A stretch of 64,000 nucleotides of DNA, taken from the NCBI GenBank assembly GCA_934130375.1, contig CAKOXW010000004.1:1-64000 (forward strand), read 5' to 3'. Of the stretch, positions 1 through 8,281 are shown piece after piece. The number at the start of each line of letters is the position of its first letter. Position 1 is the stretch's first letter. Below the pieces are notes generated by a model that was not told where the DNA came from, did no database searches, and saw only the letters and a list, made by a program, of their open reading frames with translations. The position numbers were made by a program, and so were the translations under genes. Source of the stretch: an uncultured Bacilli bacterium. Lineage in GTDB: Bacteria > Bacillota_I > Bacilli_A > RF39 > UBA660.

Positions 1-549
1 TTAAAAGAATTATCTAACTATGTAGATTTAGAAAAAGCATATAATATTGTTTTATCTAAAGATAAATATTATGAACATGAATATTTAGATTATTTAAGAG
101 TTTGCAAACAATTACAATATAATATGAAAGATAACAAAATACTTTATCCTACTAACTTAATAGAAGAACATAATAAAGTTAATAAAATACTAGAAGATGT
201 TATTGATGAAGCGAATGATAGATTAATCAAAGAACGATTAAAAATATTAAATAATAATATTTATCAAAATAAAAAATATATAGTATTTCCAGCAGATAGT
301 ACAAATAGTTTAATAAATGAATCTAAACAAATGGAAAATTGTGTTAAGACTTATACATCAAGATATGCACTAGGAGAAACTGATATATATTTTATGAGAG
401 AACTAGCAAATAAGGATAAGTCTTTAGTAACTATCGAGGTTAAAAATGGAAAAGTAATTCAAAGTAGAATTAAGTGTAATCAAGCACCTTCCACCGAACA
501 ATTGAATTTTATTAATAAATGGTCTAAACTAAAATTATTAAATATTTGA
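1..549 (+). CDS. PcfJ-like protein, C-terminal part (cut by window edge)
   Basis: The frame is open from base 1 through the ATG at 124 with no stop, so the gene starts left of the window and the ATG is probably internal. The C-terminal half has the PcfJ-like signature: an ENCVKTY block, then a parallel-edge pattern TIEVKNGKVIQSR and a Q-A-P plus N-W tail. PcfJ family proteins are encoded on conjugative plasmids and ICEs next to PcfK; their biochemical role is not settled. It is followed 13 bases later by a small gene in the same direction. Confidence 0.7.
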   Translation, partial: LKELSNYVDLEKAYNIVLSKDKYYEHEYLDYLRVCKQLQYNMKDNKILYPTNLIEEHNKVNKILEDVIDEANDRLIKERLKILNNNIYQNKKYIVFPADSTNSLINESKQMENCVKTYTSRYALGETDIYFMRELANKDKSLVTIEVKNGKVIQSRIKCNQAPSTEQLNFINKWSKLKLLNI

Positions 550-562
550 AAGGATTGTTTAA

Positions 563-844
563 ATGAAAGAAAAATTATATGATAAATTTTTTAAAGAAAC
601 TAGAAATAATTATATATTATATTATTCATTATTAGTTGCAAATAACATTAATTCTCTATATAAGATATTTAAGAATAATCACGATTATAAGTATAGATAT
701 TTATTGAACGAGATACAGGGAGAATTTATATTGAATGAACACGAAAGGAAATTAGTAGATGACTTAATAGAAAAAACATTAAAGGATAATTTTAATTTAG
801 TTTTTATAGATAAGGAAAATGTTCAGTTGCAAAAAATAAAATAG
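563..844 (+). CDS. Hypothetical 93-residue protein
   Basis: I do not recognise this protein. It has a clear AAAGGA ribosome binding site ending about 9 bases before the ATG and lies 13 bases after the PcfJ-like gene, so the two are probably co-transcribed. It is charged and Lys/Asn/Tyr rich, with no signal peptide, membrane segment or cysteine motif. A strong terminator follows directly. It could be a PcfK-position accessory protein, but no motif supports that. Confidence 0.6.
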   Translation: MKEKLYDKFFKETRNNYILYYSLLVANNINSLYKIFKNNHDYKYRYLLNEIQGEFILNEHERKLVDDLIEKTLKDNFNLVFIDKENVQLQKIK

Positions 845-856
845 TTATTAAATAGT

Positions 857-887
857 AAGCCACTAAATAAAAGTGGTTTATTTTTTT
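857..887 (+). terminator. Rho-independent terminator
   Basis: An 8-bp stem AAGCCACT / AGTGGTTT (one G-T pair) with a 7-base loop is followed by A and seven T. It closes the PcfJ-like operon. The rest of the gap to 1179 is AT-rich with no ORF or repeat that I can support. Confidence 0.85.
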
Positions 888-1179
888 GGGTAATTACCTT
901 GTTTAGTTTTTGCAAAATTCAATTAATGATAGTTTATATTCAAAAATAACTTTGGTCTCAACAAACTTGTTTAAATTGTGTAACACTTTTTTAAATTTCA
1001 ATATTAATGCTGTTTATTTGTATTGGGTTATGTAAAAGTTGAAAAAATAAGAAATTTTGTATTATATCTTGCAATAAAATTTAACTTTGGTAACATATAA
1101 TTAACAATAAACTTTTCAAAAACAAAAAAAGAAATATTACATTACATATTTAAAGCAATATAACATAATAAAAAAACTT

Positions 1180-1566
1180 CTATTTATTTAGAAGTCCTTG
1201 AACATAAGCTATTACTAATTCTCTTTTTTCTTTAGGTAATGAAGTAATATTTTGCATTAATTGATTCAAATCTTTATCATTATTTATTAAATTAACATCA
1301 CTATTTATCATTGGATTGTCTGATCTATCTAATAAATAATCAATACTACAATTTAAATAATCTGCTATTGAAATTAATGTTGGTAAGGATGGAATTTTCT
1401 TGCCACTACCATTTTTTAAATAAGCATTAATAGTAGAATCACTTACATTAGCATTCATTGCTAATTTGACTGTTGAGATTTTTTTACTATCAAGTATTTT
1501 TCTTAAATTGCTCATAGATATTGAATTTGAAATGTTTTCATAGCTCTCTTTATCATTAATTCTCAT
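1180..1566 (-). CDS. XRE-family transcriptional repressor
   Basis: A 128-residue protein with a Cro/CI-type helix-turn-helix (helices around KLAMNANVSDSTINAYLKN) followed by the usual SLPTLISIADYLNCSIDYLL segment and a short C-terminal helical region. I chose the ATG at 1566 because GGTGGTGAT lies just before it; the frame is open further up, but those starts have no ribosome binding site. The gene diverges from the nuclease gene at 1681 across a gap containing paired AGTACTAGA sites, so it very likely controls that cluster and itself. The specific inducer is unknown. Confidence 0.88.
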   Translation of the reverse strand: MRINDKESYENISNSISMSNLRKILDSKKISTVKLAMNANVSDSTINAYLKNGSGKKIPSLPTLISIADYLNCSIDYLLDRSDNPMINSDVNLINNDKDLNQLMQNITSLPKEKRELVIAYVQGLLNK

Positions 1567-1637
1567 AGTTATCACCACCATAATATAATTGTAACAACTA
1601 GAAAGATTTATAGATGGTACTACAATTTTATTATTCA

Positions 1638-1669
1638 AGTACTAGAAAGTATGATATAATAGTACTAGA
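1638..1669. promoter_or_regulatory. Probable operator repeats and promoter of the 1681 cluster
   Basis: AGTACTAGA occurs twice, at 1638-1646 and 1661-1669, 23 bp apart, each containing the palindrome AGTACT. A TATAAT-type -10 (1655-1660) lies between them and AGAGGTGAG, the ribosome binding site of the next gene, follows. The placement over the promoter next to a divergent XRE gene fits repressor binding. Confidence 0.55.
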
Positions 1670-1680
1670 GGTGAGCACTT

Positions 1681-2895
1681 GTGAATAATGATGTATTAAA
1701 ATTAAAAAATAATAAGGATTGGGGTGAGTTTAAAAATTACTATATGGAATACAATATGTTCTCACAAATTAACTTTTTTAGATACGAAGATATGCACACT
1801 AATATTTTATGTTCTTTATTTGATAGCAATAATGCCTATAAGTTAGGTACTTATCCTTTAAAGAAACTAATAGAACTTTTAATTAATAAAGATAATAATA
1901 AGACAAAAATAAAAATTAATGAGCTAGAAAACTATAATATAGACAATGTTAATATATTTTTACAAAAGGTTGTAGAAAATAATAGATTAGACCTAAAGAT
2001 AGATTTTAGTATCAATAATATAAATTATAGTATAATTTTGGAAAATAAAGTTTTTTCAGAAGAACACAATGAACAATGTAAAAGATACTATGACTATTTT
2101 ATAACGAACAATCATGATGATAATACCAATTACATATTTGTTTATTTGTCTTTAGAAAAAAATCCTGAATTTAGTTATAAAAATAAATATATTTGTATTA
2201 ATTATCAAGAATTAATTACTTATGTAATAGAACCTTGCAGTGAGAAATGTGTTAATCCAAATCCTAAAATTATTAGTTTAGATACATATTTATTAAGTTT
2301 TTCAAAGTTATATGAATATTTAGATAACAATTATGTTATTCCTATTACAAAACAAGGTAAAGGCTTAACTATTAATCTATATAATAGTTGTAATAATTTA
2401 TTAATAAAATCACTTGAAAGCAATGATGATTTCTATAAAGAAAACAAAAAATTATTAGATATATATTATTATAATGTTTTAAAACTAATAAACGATGAAA
2501 TAATTATTGATAATGAAACTAAAAAAACAATTAATTCAAAATTATTTAATATTAGATGTACTTTTAATGGTGTGAACAGAAGTTATAAGGATTGTTATTT
2601 GTATATTGTTAAATATTTATTTGATATGAATTTGATAAAAACAGAAGATGATCTAAATAAACTTAATAGATGTGTACTCCTTAATAATTATATACTAGCA
2701 ACACCCGATTATGATAGTTTATATCATGAGGATTATTATTATCTTTCAAATAGCATAGTTGGAACTTTAAAATTAAATAATAAAAAACTATATTACTATG
2801 TAGGTCCAGTATCTAAAATCGAACTTAAATATTTTGTGGAAAAAGTTAATAACCTATTTAATAATGTTTTAGAAAATATTGTAACAATTAATTAA
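1681..2895 (+). CDS. PD-(D/E)XK nuclease superfamily protein (PDDEXK_4-like)
   Basis: A 404-residue protein starting at GTG after AGAGGTGAG. The N-terminal third has an EDMHTNILCSLFD segment typical of the PDDEXK_4 family (E..H..iL..LLD). Near residue 100 comes RLDLKIDFSI, then IILENKV (the E-x-K half of the active site) and E-Q-C-K-R-Y-Y, matching the D...ExK...Q arrangement. The remaining C-terminal ~200 residues are unrecognised. It heads a one-direction cluster that reaches 4936 and is opposed by an XRE repressor. Such nucleases are often defence or restriction components; the substrate is not known from the sequence. Confidence 0.75.
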   Translation: MNNDVLKLKNNKDWGEFKNYYMEYNMFSQINFFRYEDMHTNILCSLFDSNNAYKLGTYPLKKLIELLINKDNNKTKIKINELENYNIDNVNIFLQKVVENNRLDLKIDFSINNINYSIILENKVFSEEHNEQCKRYYDYFITNNHDDNTNYIFVYLSLEKNPEFSYKNKYICINYQELITYVIEPCSEKCVNPNPKIISLDTYLLSFSKLYEYLDNNYVIPITKQGKGLTINLYNSCNNLLIKSLESNDDFYKENKKLLDIYYYNVLKLINDEIIIDNETKKTINSKLFNIRCTFNGVNRSYKDCYLYIVKYLFDMNLIKTEDDLNKLNRCVLLNNYILATPDYDSLYHEDYYYLSNSIVGTLKLNNKKLYYYVGPVSKIELKYFVEKVNNLFNNVLENIVTIN

Positions 2896-2914
2896 AAAAG
2901 AAATGGAGGTAAAA

Positions 2915-3418
2915 ATGAATTTAAATAAAGAATATAAGTTTATTAATTTTGATACTAACAAAGGTAATAAATTAGCCTATACACTTTCACTTGCAGTAGC
3001 AGAACAACCAGGCAGAAAATACTTACCATTATTTATTAGTGGAAATGAGAAAGAAAGAACTCATTTAATGAATGCAATATCAAATTATGTGATAGAACTA
3101 TTTAATTATAATGTTTTATATGTAAATACAACTGAAATTAATAAAATACCAAATAATATAGATGTATTACTTATAGATGAATTAGAACACTTATCTAGTA
3201 CGGAAGAATCTAAATTAATAGAAATAATTAAAACATTTCAATCAAATAAAAAACAAATAGTTTTAGGGAGCGATAAAAAGTTAGATGAATTAAGCATTAG
3301 TGATAAATTAAAAGAAGTTATTAATTGGGGAATGTCAGTAAATATAGAACAAAATAATAATAAATCTAAAAAGAAAAATCTATTTGATTATAATTGGTTA
3401 GAAGATAATGATGAATAA
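2915..3418 (+). CDS. DnaA-like AAA+ domain protein lacking the P-loop
   Basis: The protein follows DnaA domain III closely: YKFINFDTNKGNKLAY (DnaA YTFDNFVVG..N..A), LAVAEQPG, PLFISG, THLMNAI, VLLIDELEHL (Walker B), KQIVLGSDK and INWGMSVNI. The Walker A motif GxxGLGKTHL is replaced by GNEKERTHLM, so the catalytic Lys is missing, and the arginine-finger SRF is also lost. Domains I, II and the DNA-binding domain IV are absent. I take the ATG at 2915, which has GGAGG five bases upstream; an upstream in-frame ATG at 2903 lies in that site. It is probably a non-hydrolysing DnaA mimic or partner, which is inference. Confidence 0.72.
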   Translation: MNLNKEYKFINFDTNKGNKLAYTLSLAVAEQPGRKYLPLFISGNEKERTHLMNAISNYVIELFNYNVLYVNTTEINKIPNNIDVLLIDELEHLSSTEESKLIEIIKTFQSNKKQIVLGSDKKLDELSISDKLKEVINWGMSVNIEQNNNKSKKKNLFDYNWLEDNDE

Positions 3419-3854
3419 TAAATTTTTTGAAATAAAGACTGACTTTGAAAATATTAATAACTTAATTGATAAATATATTATTTATAATTTATATGTTGAC
3501 GACAAATATTACTCTACATTTCGTGGTAAATTATTAAATTATAAAAATAATGTTTTATATGTAGATGTATTCAATGATGGTATGGAGGAAACAAAATGTA
3601 TGTGTGAAACACCTTACAGGCAAGAAATACCAATTGATAAAATAAAAAGTATCGAAGAATTTAAAAACTACTATAACAAAGAGTTTGATAATTCTTATAT
3701 TAATAAAGTTTGTAAAATTATAAATAAAAATAATGAGTTTATAATTGGTACTATTATTGACTATCAATTAGGAAATCTAATGATAAGCATAGATGGTAAT
3801 CCAAATTATGAATATCCATTATATTTTATTAAAGAAATGGAGGTTGTAAAATAA
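3408..3854 (+). CDS. Hypothetical 148-residue protein
   Basis: I do not recognise it. The start overlaps the end of the DnaA-like gene by 11 bases, a sign of translational coupling. The protein is predicted soluble, with beta-rich stretches (KLLNYKNNVLYVDVF and IIGTIIDYQLGNLMISI) that hint at two small barrel-like units, and a single MCMCE Cys pair. A G-rich AAGGGGGGGTT tract and a fresh GGAGGAA site follow before the next gene. Confidence 0.6.
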   Translation: MMNNKFFEIKTDFENINNLIDKYIIYNLYVDDKYYSTFRGKLLNYKNNVLYVDVFNDGMEETKCMCETPYRQEIPIDKIKSIEEFKNYYNKEFDNSYINKVCKIINKNNEFIIGTIIDYQLGNLMISIDGNPNYEYPLYFIKEMEVVK

Positions 3855-3923
3855 GTAATAAGTTAATTAATAAAAATAATTCAAGGGGGGGTTACTAAAG
3901 TAAATATAGGAGGAAATTAAGAA

Positions 3924-4211
3924 ATGAGTGAAAAAATAATTAAACAAGGAAATGCGAATTGGTATCATGGTGTTGGTAGTAAAGGTGGCAAACTCATATT
4001 AACTACTAAAACTATATATTTTGAAGGACATTCAATAAATGCTGGAAAAAAAGAAATGGAAATTGATTTACAAGACATAAAGGAAATTAAAACGAGTTTA
4101 TTAAATAACTTAATAATAATTACATCTAATGGAAAGGAAACTTTTGCTGTTAATGGTAAAAATGATTGGAAACAAGAAATAATGAATGCAGTTAGGGAGA
4201 TTAATGACTAA
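3924..4211 (+). CDS. PH/GRAM-like domain protein, 95 residues
   Basis: A single small domain. The pattern GGKLILTTKTIYFEG, a polar stretch, then EIDLQDIKEIKTS, LIIITSNGKETFAV and a C-terminal helix WKQEIMNAVREI is the bacterial PH/GRAM fold in its usual order. There is no membrane segment. GGAGGAAAT precedes the ATG. It sits two bases from the next gene, which begins with a similar domain, so the two products may work together at the membrane. Confidence 0.65.
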   Translation: MSEKIIKQGNANWYHGVGSKGGKLILTTKTIYFEGHSINAGKKEMEIDLQDIKEIKTSLLNNLIIITSNGKETFAVNGKNDWKQEIMNAVREIND

Positions 4212-4213
4212 CT

Positions 4214-4936
4214 ATGAAAACATTAAATGTTAAAGTTCTTGAAAACAAAAAAACTGTAACAGGTACTTTAAAAATAAAAGATGAAAGTTTTTCAATCAAT
4301 ACAAAAAATAATTTTATTAAGTTATCATACGACGATATTAAAAGTTATAGTTATGATGAAGATGAGAAAAAGTTAATAATTCAGGAAAAGGATTTAAAAG
4401 TAACATTGTTTGTTGACTATGAAAAGGAGTTATTTGATAAACTCAAAAAAATCGAAAGAAAAGAAATTGCTCCAAAGGATAATAATGTAATTGTTGATAA
4501 AAATAACAACAATACAAATAGTAATGTCGAGCAAAATAATGAAAAAAAATCTACTGGAGTATTTGAGATAGTTGGAACATTAATTTTTATAGGAATAATT
4601 GTAGTAATTGTAATTAATGGTATTAGTGGCAGTGGCAGTAGCAGTAAAAATATTAAGAATGGTTATTTAGCAAAACAACACGCACTTGAAGATATTGCAA
4701 AAGACTCTTTTTATTGGGGAACACCTAAATCTAATCAATTAAGTTGTGAAGCAAAAGAAAGAACGAATGATGATATAGTTTTAGTCCTATGTTCTACTAC
4801 AATTGAAGAGATAAAAGAATACTATGGTGGAGCATCTTCAATATGGTATGGATATTTAGAATCAGCAGATGGAAATAAATATTGGCATTATTCAAGTTCA
4901 AGTAAAGATAAAGTGTTATCTGAATTAAGAGATTAA
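4214..4936 (+). CDS. Membrane protein with N-terminal PH-like domain
   Basis: 240 residues. Residues 1-80 resemble a PH/GRAM domain (GTLKIKDESFSI, then FIKLSYDDIKSYSYD, LIIQEKDLKVTLFV). A Asn-rich linker follows, one transmembrane segment around residues 115-135 (IVGTLIFIGIIVVIVI), a Gly/Ser stretch and an outer domain of about 90 residues containing two cysteines. The likely topology is PH domain inside and small domain outside. The last gene of the cluster; a terminator overlaps its stop. Function unknown; a membrane-localised effector or sensor for the nuclease cluster is possible. Confidence 0.6.
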   Translation: MKTLNVKVLENKKTVTGTLKIKDESFSINTKNNFIKLSYDDIKSYSYDEDEKKLIIQEKDLKVTLFVDYEKELFDKLKKIERKEIAPKDNNVIVDKNNNNTNSNVEQNNEKKSTGVFEIVGTLIFIGIIVVIVINGISGSGSSSKNIKNGYLAKQHALEDIAKDSFYWGTPKSNQLSCEAKERTNDDIVLVLCSTTIEEIKEYYGGASSIWYGYLESADGNKYWHYSSSSKDKVLSELRD

Positions 4937-4959
4937 GATTATTTGGTCTTAATCTTTTT
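4930..4959 (+). terminator. Terminator of the 1681-4936 cluster
   Basis: A perfect 8-bp stem AGATTAAG / CTTAATCT with a 10-base loop and a T run starts inside the last codons of the cluster. It separates the cluster from the recombinase at 5256. Confidence 0.8.
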
Positions 4960-5112
4960 ATATGGGTTTATTTTGTTTAAAGGTGTATATTCTATTGTCT
5001 TTTGGACTTTTGAAGTGTTACACGGTCTTATTTTGGGTTATTAGGTAATGTATTTTTTGATAAGGGGTTGTAGTTTATAAGAATATGGTCTAACATTCAA
5101 TTTCGTAAGGGG

Positions 5113-5228
5113 TGTTCAATAAATCATTTGTTTTATTGGGCAGTGATATTCATATAAATTAACTTGTAATTTTATAGTAAATACCACCAATATTGTTCAA
5201 TAAATGTTTTGTAATGATTAATTGGGCA
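5113..5228. repeat. Paired TGTTCAATAAAT ... ATTGGGCA repeats upstream of serine recombinase
   Basis: TGTTCAATAAAT occurs at 5113-5124 and again at 5194-5205; each is followed by ATTGGGCA (5135-5142 and 5221-5228). In the first copy the two halves form a dyad CAATAAA / TTTATTG. The pair lies directly upstream of a small serine recombinase, where resolvase binding or res-like sites would be expected. Nothing else is visible in the gap 4960-5255. Confidence 0.5.
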
Positions 5229-5255
5229 TTACCTATTTAGAAAGGACACATATTT

Positions 5256-5879
5256 ATGAATGAAAAAAATGAAATTTATGGTATTGCTAGATGTAGCACT
5301 AGCAAACAAGATGTTGAGTATGAAATTACTGAATTAGTCAGGAAAGGAGTTCCAAAGGAAAATATATTTATAGAATATATTACAGGTAAAGCGGATTTTG
5401 ATAAAAGAGTTGAACTTAATAAATTATTTAAAATTGTTAAACCTGGTATTTCAAAAATAGTAGCTACTGATATTACTAGAATTGCACGTAATCCTAAAAC
5501 ATTTTATGAAATATTAGAATTTATAGAAAATAACCATTTATGTTTAGAAATAGGGACTTTAGTTTGTGATTGTAGAAATAATGAACTAGATATTATGACA
5601 AGTACTATGCTTCAAGTATTATCAATATTTGCATCTTTTGATATTAAAATGAAAACATTTCAAGTAAAATTAGGATTAAGAAATGCAGTAGAACAAAATA
5701 CTAAATTAGGAAGAAAAGTTGTAACTAAAAAAACATTAGAAAAAGATCCAATGTTTATTAAGTATTATTCACAATATAAAGCAAAGCAAATTAATTTAAG
5801 TGAGATGGCTCGGTTATGGGGTAAATGTAGAAATACTTGTTACAATAATATTAAAATTTATGAGTGTAAAAATTCTTAG
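5256..5879 (+). CDS. Small serine recombinase (resolvase/invertase family)
   Basis: 207 residues, the usual length for Tn3-resolvase/Hin-type enzymes. The catalytic domain starts YGIARCSTSKQD with the nucleophile Ser at about residue 16 and contains the ATDITRIARNP segment, matching the Arg-rich active-site region. A short C-terminal helix-turn-helix (INLSEMARLWGKCRNTCYNNI) supplies DNA binding. It lacks the long C-terminal domains of the other recombinases in this window. A repeated dyad site lies just upstream. Its likely job is resolution or inversion inside the element. Convergent with the next gene. Confidence 0.82.
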   Translation: MNEKNEIYGIARCSTSKQDVEYEITELVRKGVPKENIFIEYITGKADFDKRVELNKLFKIVKPGISKIVATDITRIARNPKTFYEILEFIENNHLCLEIGTLVCDCRNNELDIMTSTMLQVLSIFASFDIKMKTFQVKLGLRNAVEQNTKLGRKVVTKKTLEKDPMFIKYYSQYKAKQINLSEMARLWGKCRNTCYNNIKIYECKNS

Positions 5880-6375
5880 GAAAAGGTGATCTACCTTTTC
5901 TTTTTGAATGTCTACGTCTTTCATTCCTTTTATTTATCTTTTCCTTATACTCAGGATTATATTTTTTACTTCTATTAGTATATATGTCATTATGATTTAA
6001 AAAATATCTAACTTGTGTTGCACTTCTTTCTATTCCACATAATTCCTTAATTCTAGTTGCGGCCTCCTTATAAGATTTAGGAGGCTTTTTTCTAAATTCT
6101 TTTAATATCTCATCCTTTCTAGTATATAATACTGATCTTTTATGATTTTTTCTATGGAAAAATCTATTATTTTCTAAATATTTATTTGTATAATTAATGA
6201 TTGTTCTTTTACTCAACATAGTGTTAGTTATTATATAATCTATAGATTTACCTTCACTTCTTAATAATATTACTCGTATTTTTTTCTTAATTGCTGGAGA
6301 TAGAAAATCACAATCCATAAATTCAGTCAATTTTTCTTTTTCTTTTATGTCCAATTTCAGCTTTTTAGGTTTCAA
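5851..6375 (-). CDS. Solitary IS630-like helix-turn-helix protein
   Basis: 174 residues, TTG start with GAGGTGATATT upstream. The first ~120 residues follow the N-terminal DNA-binding part of IS630-type transposases: FLSPAIKKKIRVILLRSEGKSIDYI, then an HTH around LSKRTIINYTNKYL and a second one around IERSATQVRYFLN. The DDE catalytic half is missing and no second ORF follows, so it is either a transposase relic or a repurposed DNA-binding protein. The basic tail overlaps the convergent recombinase by 29 bases. Confidence 0.6.
   Translation of the reverse strand: MKPKKLKLDIKEKEKLTEFMDCDFLSPAIKKKIRVILLRSEGKSIDYIITNTMLSKRTIINYTNKYLENNRFFHRKNHKRSVLYTRKDEILKEFRKKPPKSYKEAATRIKELCGIERSATQVRYFLNHNDIYTNRSKKYNPEYKEKINKRNERRRHSKRKGRSPFPKNFYTHKF
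5881..5905 (+). terminator. Terminator after serine recombinase
   Basis: AAAAGGT / ACCTTTT stem with a 5-base loop and a C(T)5 tail directly after the recombinase stop. It lies inside the 3' end of the opposing gene. Confidence 0.7.
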
Positions 6376-6597
6376 AATATCACCTCTAATATCATTATAC
6401 TACCTAAATTTTTATGGTGCAATAATACCCTATGAAAATTTATCGAAATTGTGCTTTATCAAAAGACATACCCCCTCGCAAACCTAGATAAAATAAGGGT
6501 TTTATCAAGATTGTCTAAAAAAATTAGCATTTTCTTTCTTAATGGGTGAAAGCATTAGGGCAGAGTCTGCTCTGTTTTCTAAGAAAGGAGAGAAAAT

Positions 6598-6717
6598 ATG
6601 AAAAATTTAATGGCTTTCAAAATTCATAGTAATAACTATGAACTTCTATCAAAAACAATTTTGATAGACCACAAAAAAAGAGATAAGGAGGTGAAAGTAT
6701 GTATTGTAATTCGTTAG
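6598..6717 (+). CDS. Small ORF, 39 residues
   Basis: ATG at 6598 has a strong AAAGGAG site at the right distance, and its end overlaps the start of the next gene by 19 bases, whose own AAGGAGG lies inside this ORF. The peptide begins MKNLMAFKIHSNN and is basic. I do not recognise it. The strong initiation signal and the coupling are the evidence; it could also act as a leader peptide. The region upstream (6376-6597) has a weak CAGAG/CTCTG hairpin at about 6563 and nothing else I can support. Confidence 0.5.
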   Translation: MKNLMAFKIHSNNYELLSKTILIDHKKRDKEVKVCIVIR

Positions 6718-6998
6718 ACATTGATAGAGAAGTAAAACATATCATCCAAACTGCTATGTCCTACTACAATGATAATATTAAAAATGATAAGCAATTGTTT
6801 GAGGATTGCTACATTGCAATTATGGCTAATATTTTATATTCACACGTAATTATAAAATATTTCAATAATTATGTTTATTCAATGGCACAAAACATTATAA
6901 AAAACTACACAGAAGATTTTAAAAAGGGTGAATATGTAGAAAAAAATGAATTAAAGCATTTTTTATATGATGCTATACAGGAGGACATATTTAAATGA
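6699..6998 (+). CDS. Hypothetical 99-residue helical protein
   Basis: Starts after AAGGAGGTGAAAGT. It is predicted almost wholly helical, with Tyr and Asn rich segments and no cysteine motif or membrane segment; I do not recognise the family. Its stop overlaps the start of the DnaB-like ATPase by 4 bases, so it is translated with the ATPase pair and may be a loader or partner. That role is inference. Confidence 0.65.
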   Translation: MYCNSLDIDREVKHIIQTAMSYYNDNIKNDKQLFEDCYIAIMANILYSHVIIKYFNNYVYSMAQNIIKNYTEDFKKGEYVEKNELKHFLYDAIQEDIFK

Positions 6999-8281
6999 TT
7001 AATAATGAAGAAACAGAAAATAATATTTATTCAGAAAATATTATTGAAGAAATCCAAAAATTAGAAAAAATTCTAGAAGAAACAGGAAGTAAAGATGCTT
7101 TTTTAAAGCAAATTGATTATTTAATGGCTTTTGTTAAAGAGCCAACCATTTATGATAATATATATAAACTTAAAAAAATATATAAATCTGATGGATGTAA
7201 TCAAAGATTTAAGCTTCAACTAGATTATTTAGTGGATTTCTTAAATAAAAAATTTGATAAATTTATTCCCATAAATGATAAGTTTATTGAATTTTATAAA
7301 AATCAAGCAAAGGAAACTGGAATTTCATTTCTAGTTCCTGAACTTGATAGATTAACAGGTGGCATTCAAAAAGGAACTATCACTACTATTGTTGGTGGAC
7401 CTGGATGTATGAAAACAACTTTAGCAGTCAACATATGCTATAACGCAATAAAGGAAGGTAAAAATGTTTGTTATTTAACATTAGAGGAAACCCCATTTCA
7501 ACTTTATTGTAAAGTGCTATCTAGGGCATCAATTGATATTGGTAAACAATTAATCTGCAGTGAGATAGTACAAAATAGATTAAGCGAAGAAGATAAACAA
7601 CTTATGTTTAATGATGTTTATCCATACTTTGAGAGTTTACCGGGATTATTTTATATGGTAGGAGAAAATAATTTTATAAGTATGGATACAGTGGAAATAG
7701 AAAAGTTGATTAAGGAAATCGACAAAATGATGAAAATCAAATCACAAGAAAAGACTGGAGAAATAGGACATGGTATAGATTTATTGGTTGTTGATCACAT
7801 TCAATTATTAAAGTATATAGAAAGTACAAAAGATGAGTTTCAAGTTATTAATAGTTATGTATCTTTCTTTAGAAGAATGTCTTTATCATTTCTACATCAG
7901 GATAAACAAATATCAGTCATATTACTTTCACAGTGTAATCGTGAAGGAATAAAATATGCTCAAAAGCATGATGGCGGTTATCAAATGCAACATGTAGCAG
8001 AAGCATCAGAAATTGAAAGGTCTTCAACTTATGTAATATCTACTTATACTGACACTACTAATCAAATTTCAAAAATACTTAAAGTTGGTGCAATTAAATT
8101 AAGAGGTGCACCCCTACCTTTAGATACTTTGAATACATATGCAGATGGACGATATTATTGTGCTGGGGAAAGAAATTCAGTTCCCAAAGCAATGGATTAT
8201 GAAAGTAAAGATATTACACCAAATGATGAATCAGAGTTAAACAACAATTTAAATGATATGTTAGGAGAATTATTTGTATGA
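6995..8281 (+). CDS. DnaB-like replicative helicase/RecA-fold ATPase
   Basis: 428 residues. After a ~100-residue helical N-terminal region comes a DnaB C-terminal-type RecA core: a SFLVPELDRLTGGIQKG lead-in, Walker A GGPGCMKTT at about residues 134-142, VCYLTLEETP, Walker B LLVVDHIQLL, and ISVILLSQCNREG, followed by EIERSSTYVIS and a GAIKLRGA segment. This matches DnaB-family helicase C domains; the N-terminal domain is not the classical DnaB one. It overlaps both neighbours by 4 bases. Probably drives replication or processing of the element. Confidence 0.75.
   Translation: MINNEETENNIYSENIIEEIQKLEKILEETGSKDAFLKQIDYLMAFVKEPTIYDNIYKLKKIYKSDGCNQRFKLQLDYLVDFLNKKFDKFIPINDKFIEFYKNQAKETGISFLVPELDRLTGGIQKGTITTIVGGPGCMKTTLAVNICYNAIKEGKNVCYLTLEETPFQLYCKVLSRASIDIGKQLICSEIVQNRLSEEDKQLMFNDVYPYFESLPGLFYMVGENNFISMDTVEIEKLIKEIDKMMKIKSQEKTGEIGHGIDLLVVDHIQLLKYIESTKDEFQVINSYVSFFRRMSLSFLHQDKQISVILLSQCNREGIKYAQKHDGGYQMQHVAEASEIERSSTYVISTYTDTTNQISKILKVGAIKLRGAPLPLDTLNTYADGRYYCAGERNSVPKAMDYESKDITPNDESELNNNLNDMLGELFV

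Noticed and set aside
6440..6597. Possible leader RNA or riboswitch before the small ORF at 6598
   Set aside because: Only a weak 5-bp CAGAG/CTCTG hairpin is visible; no known aptamer motif.
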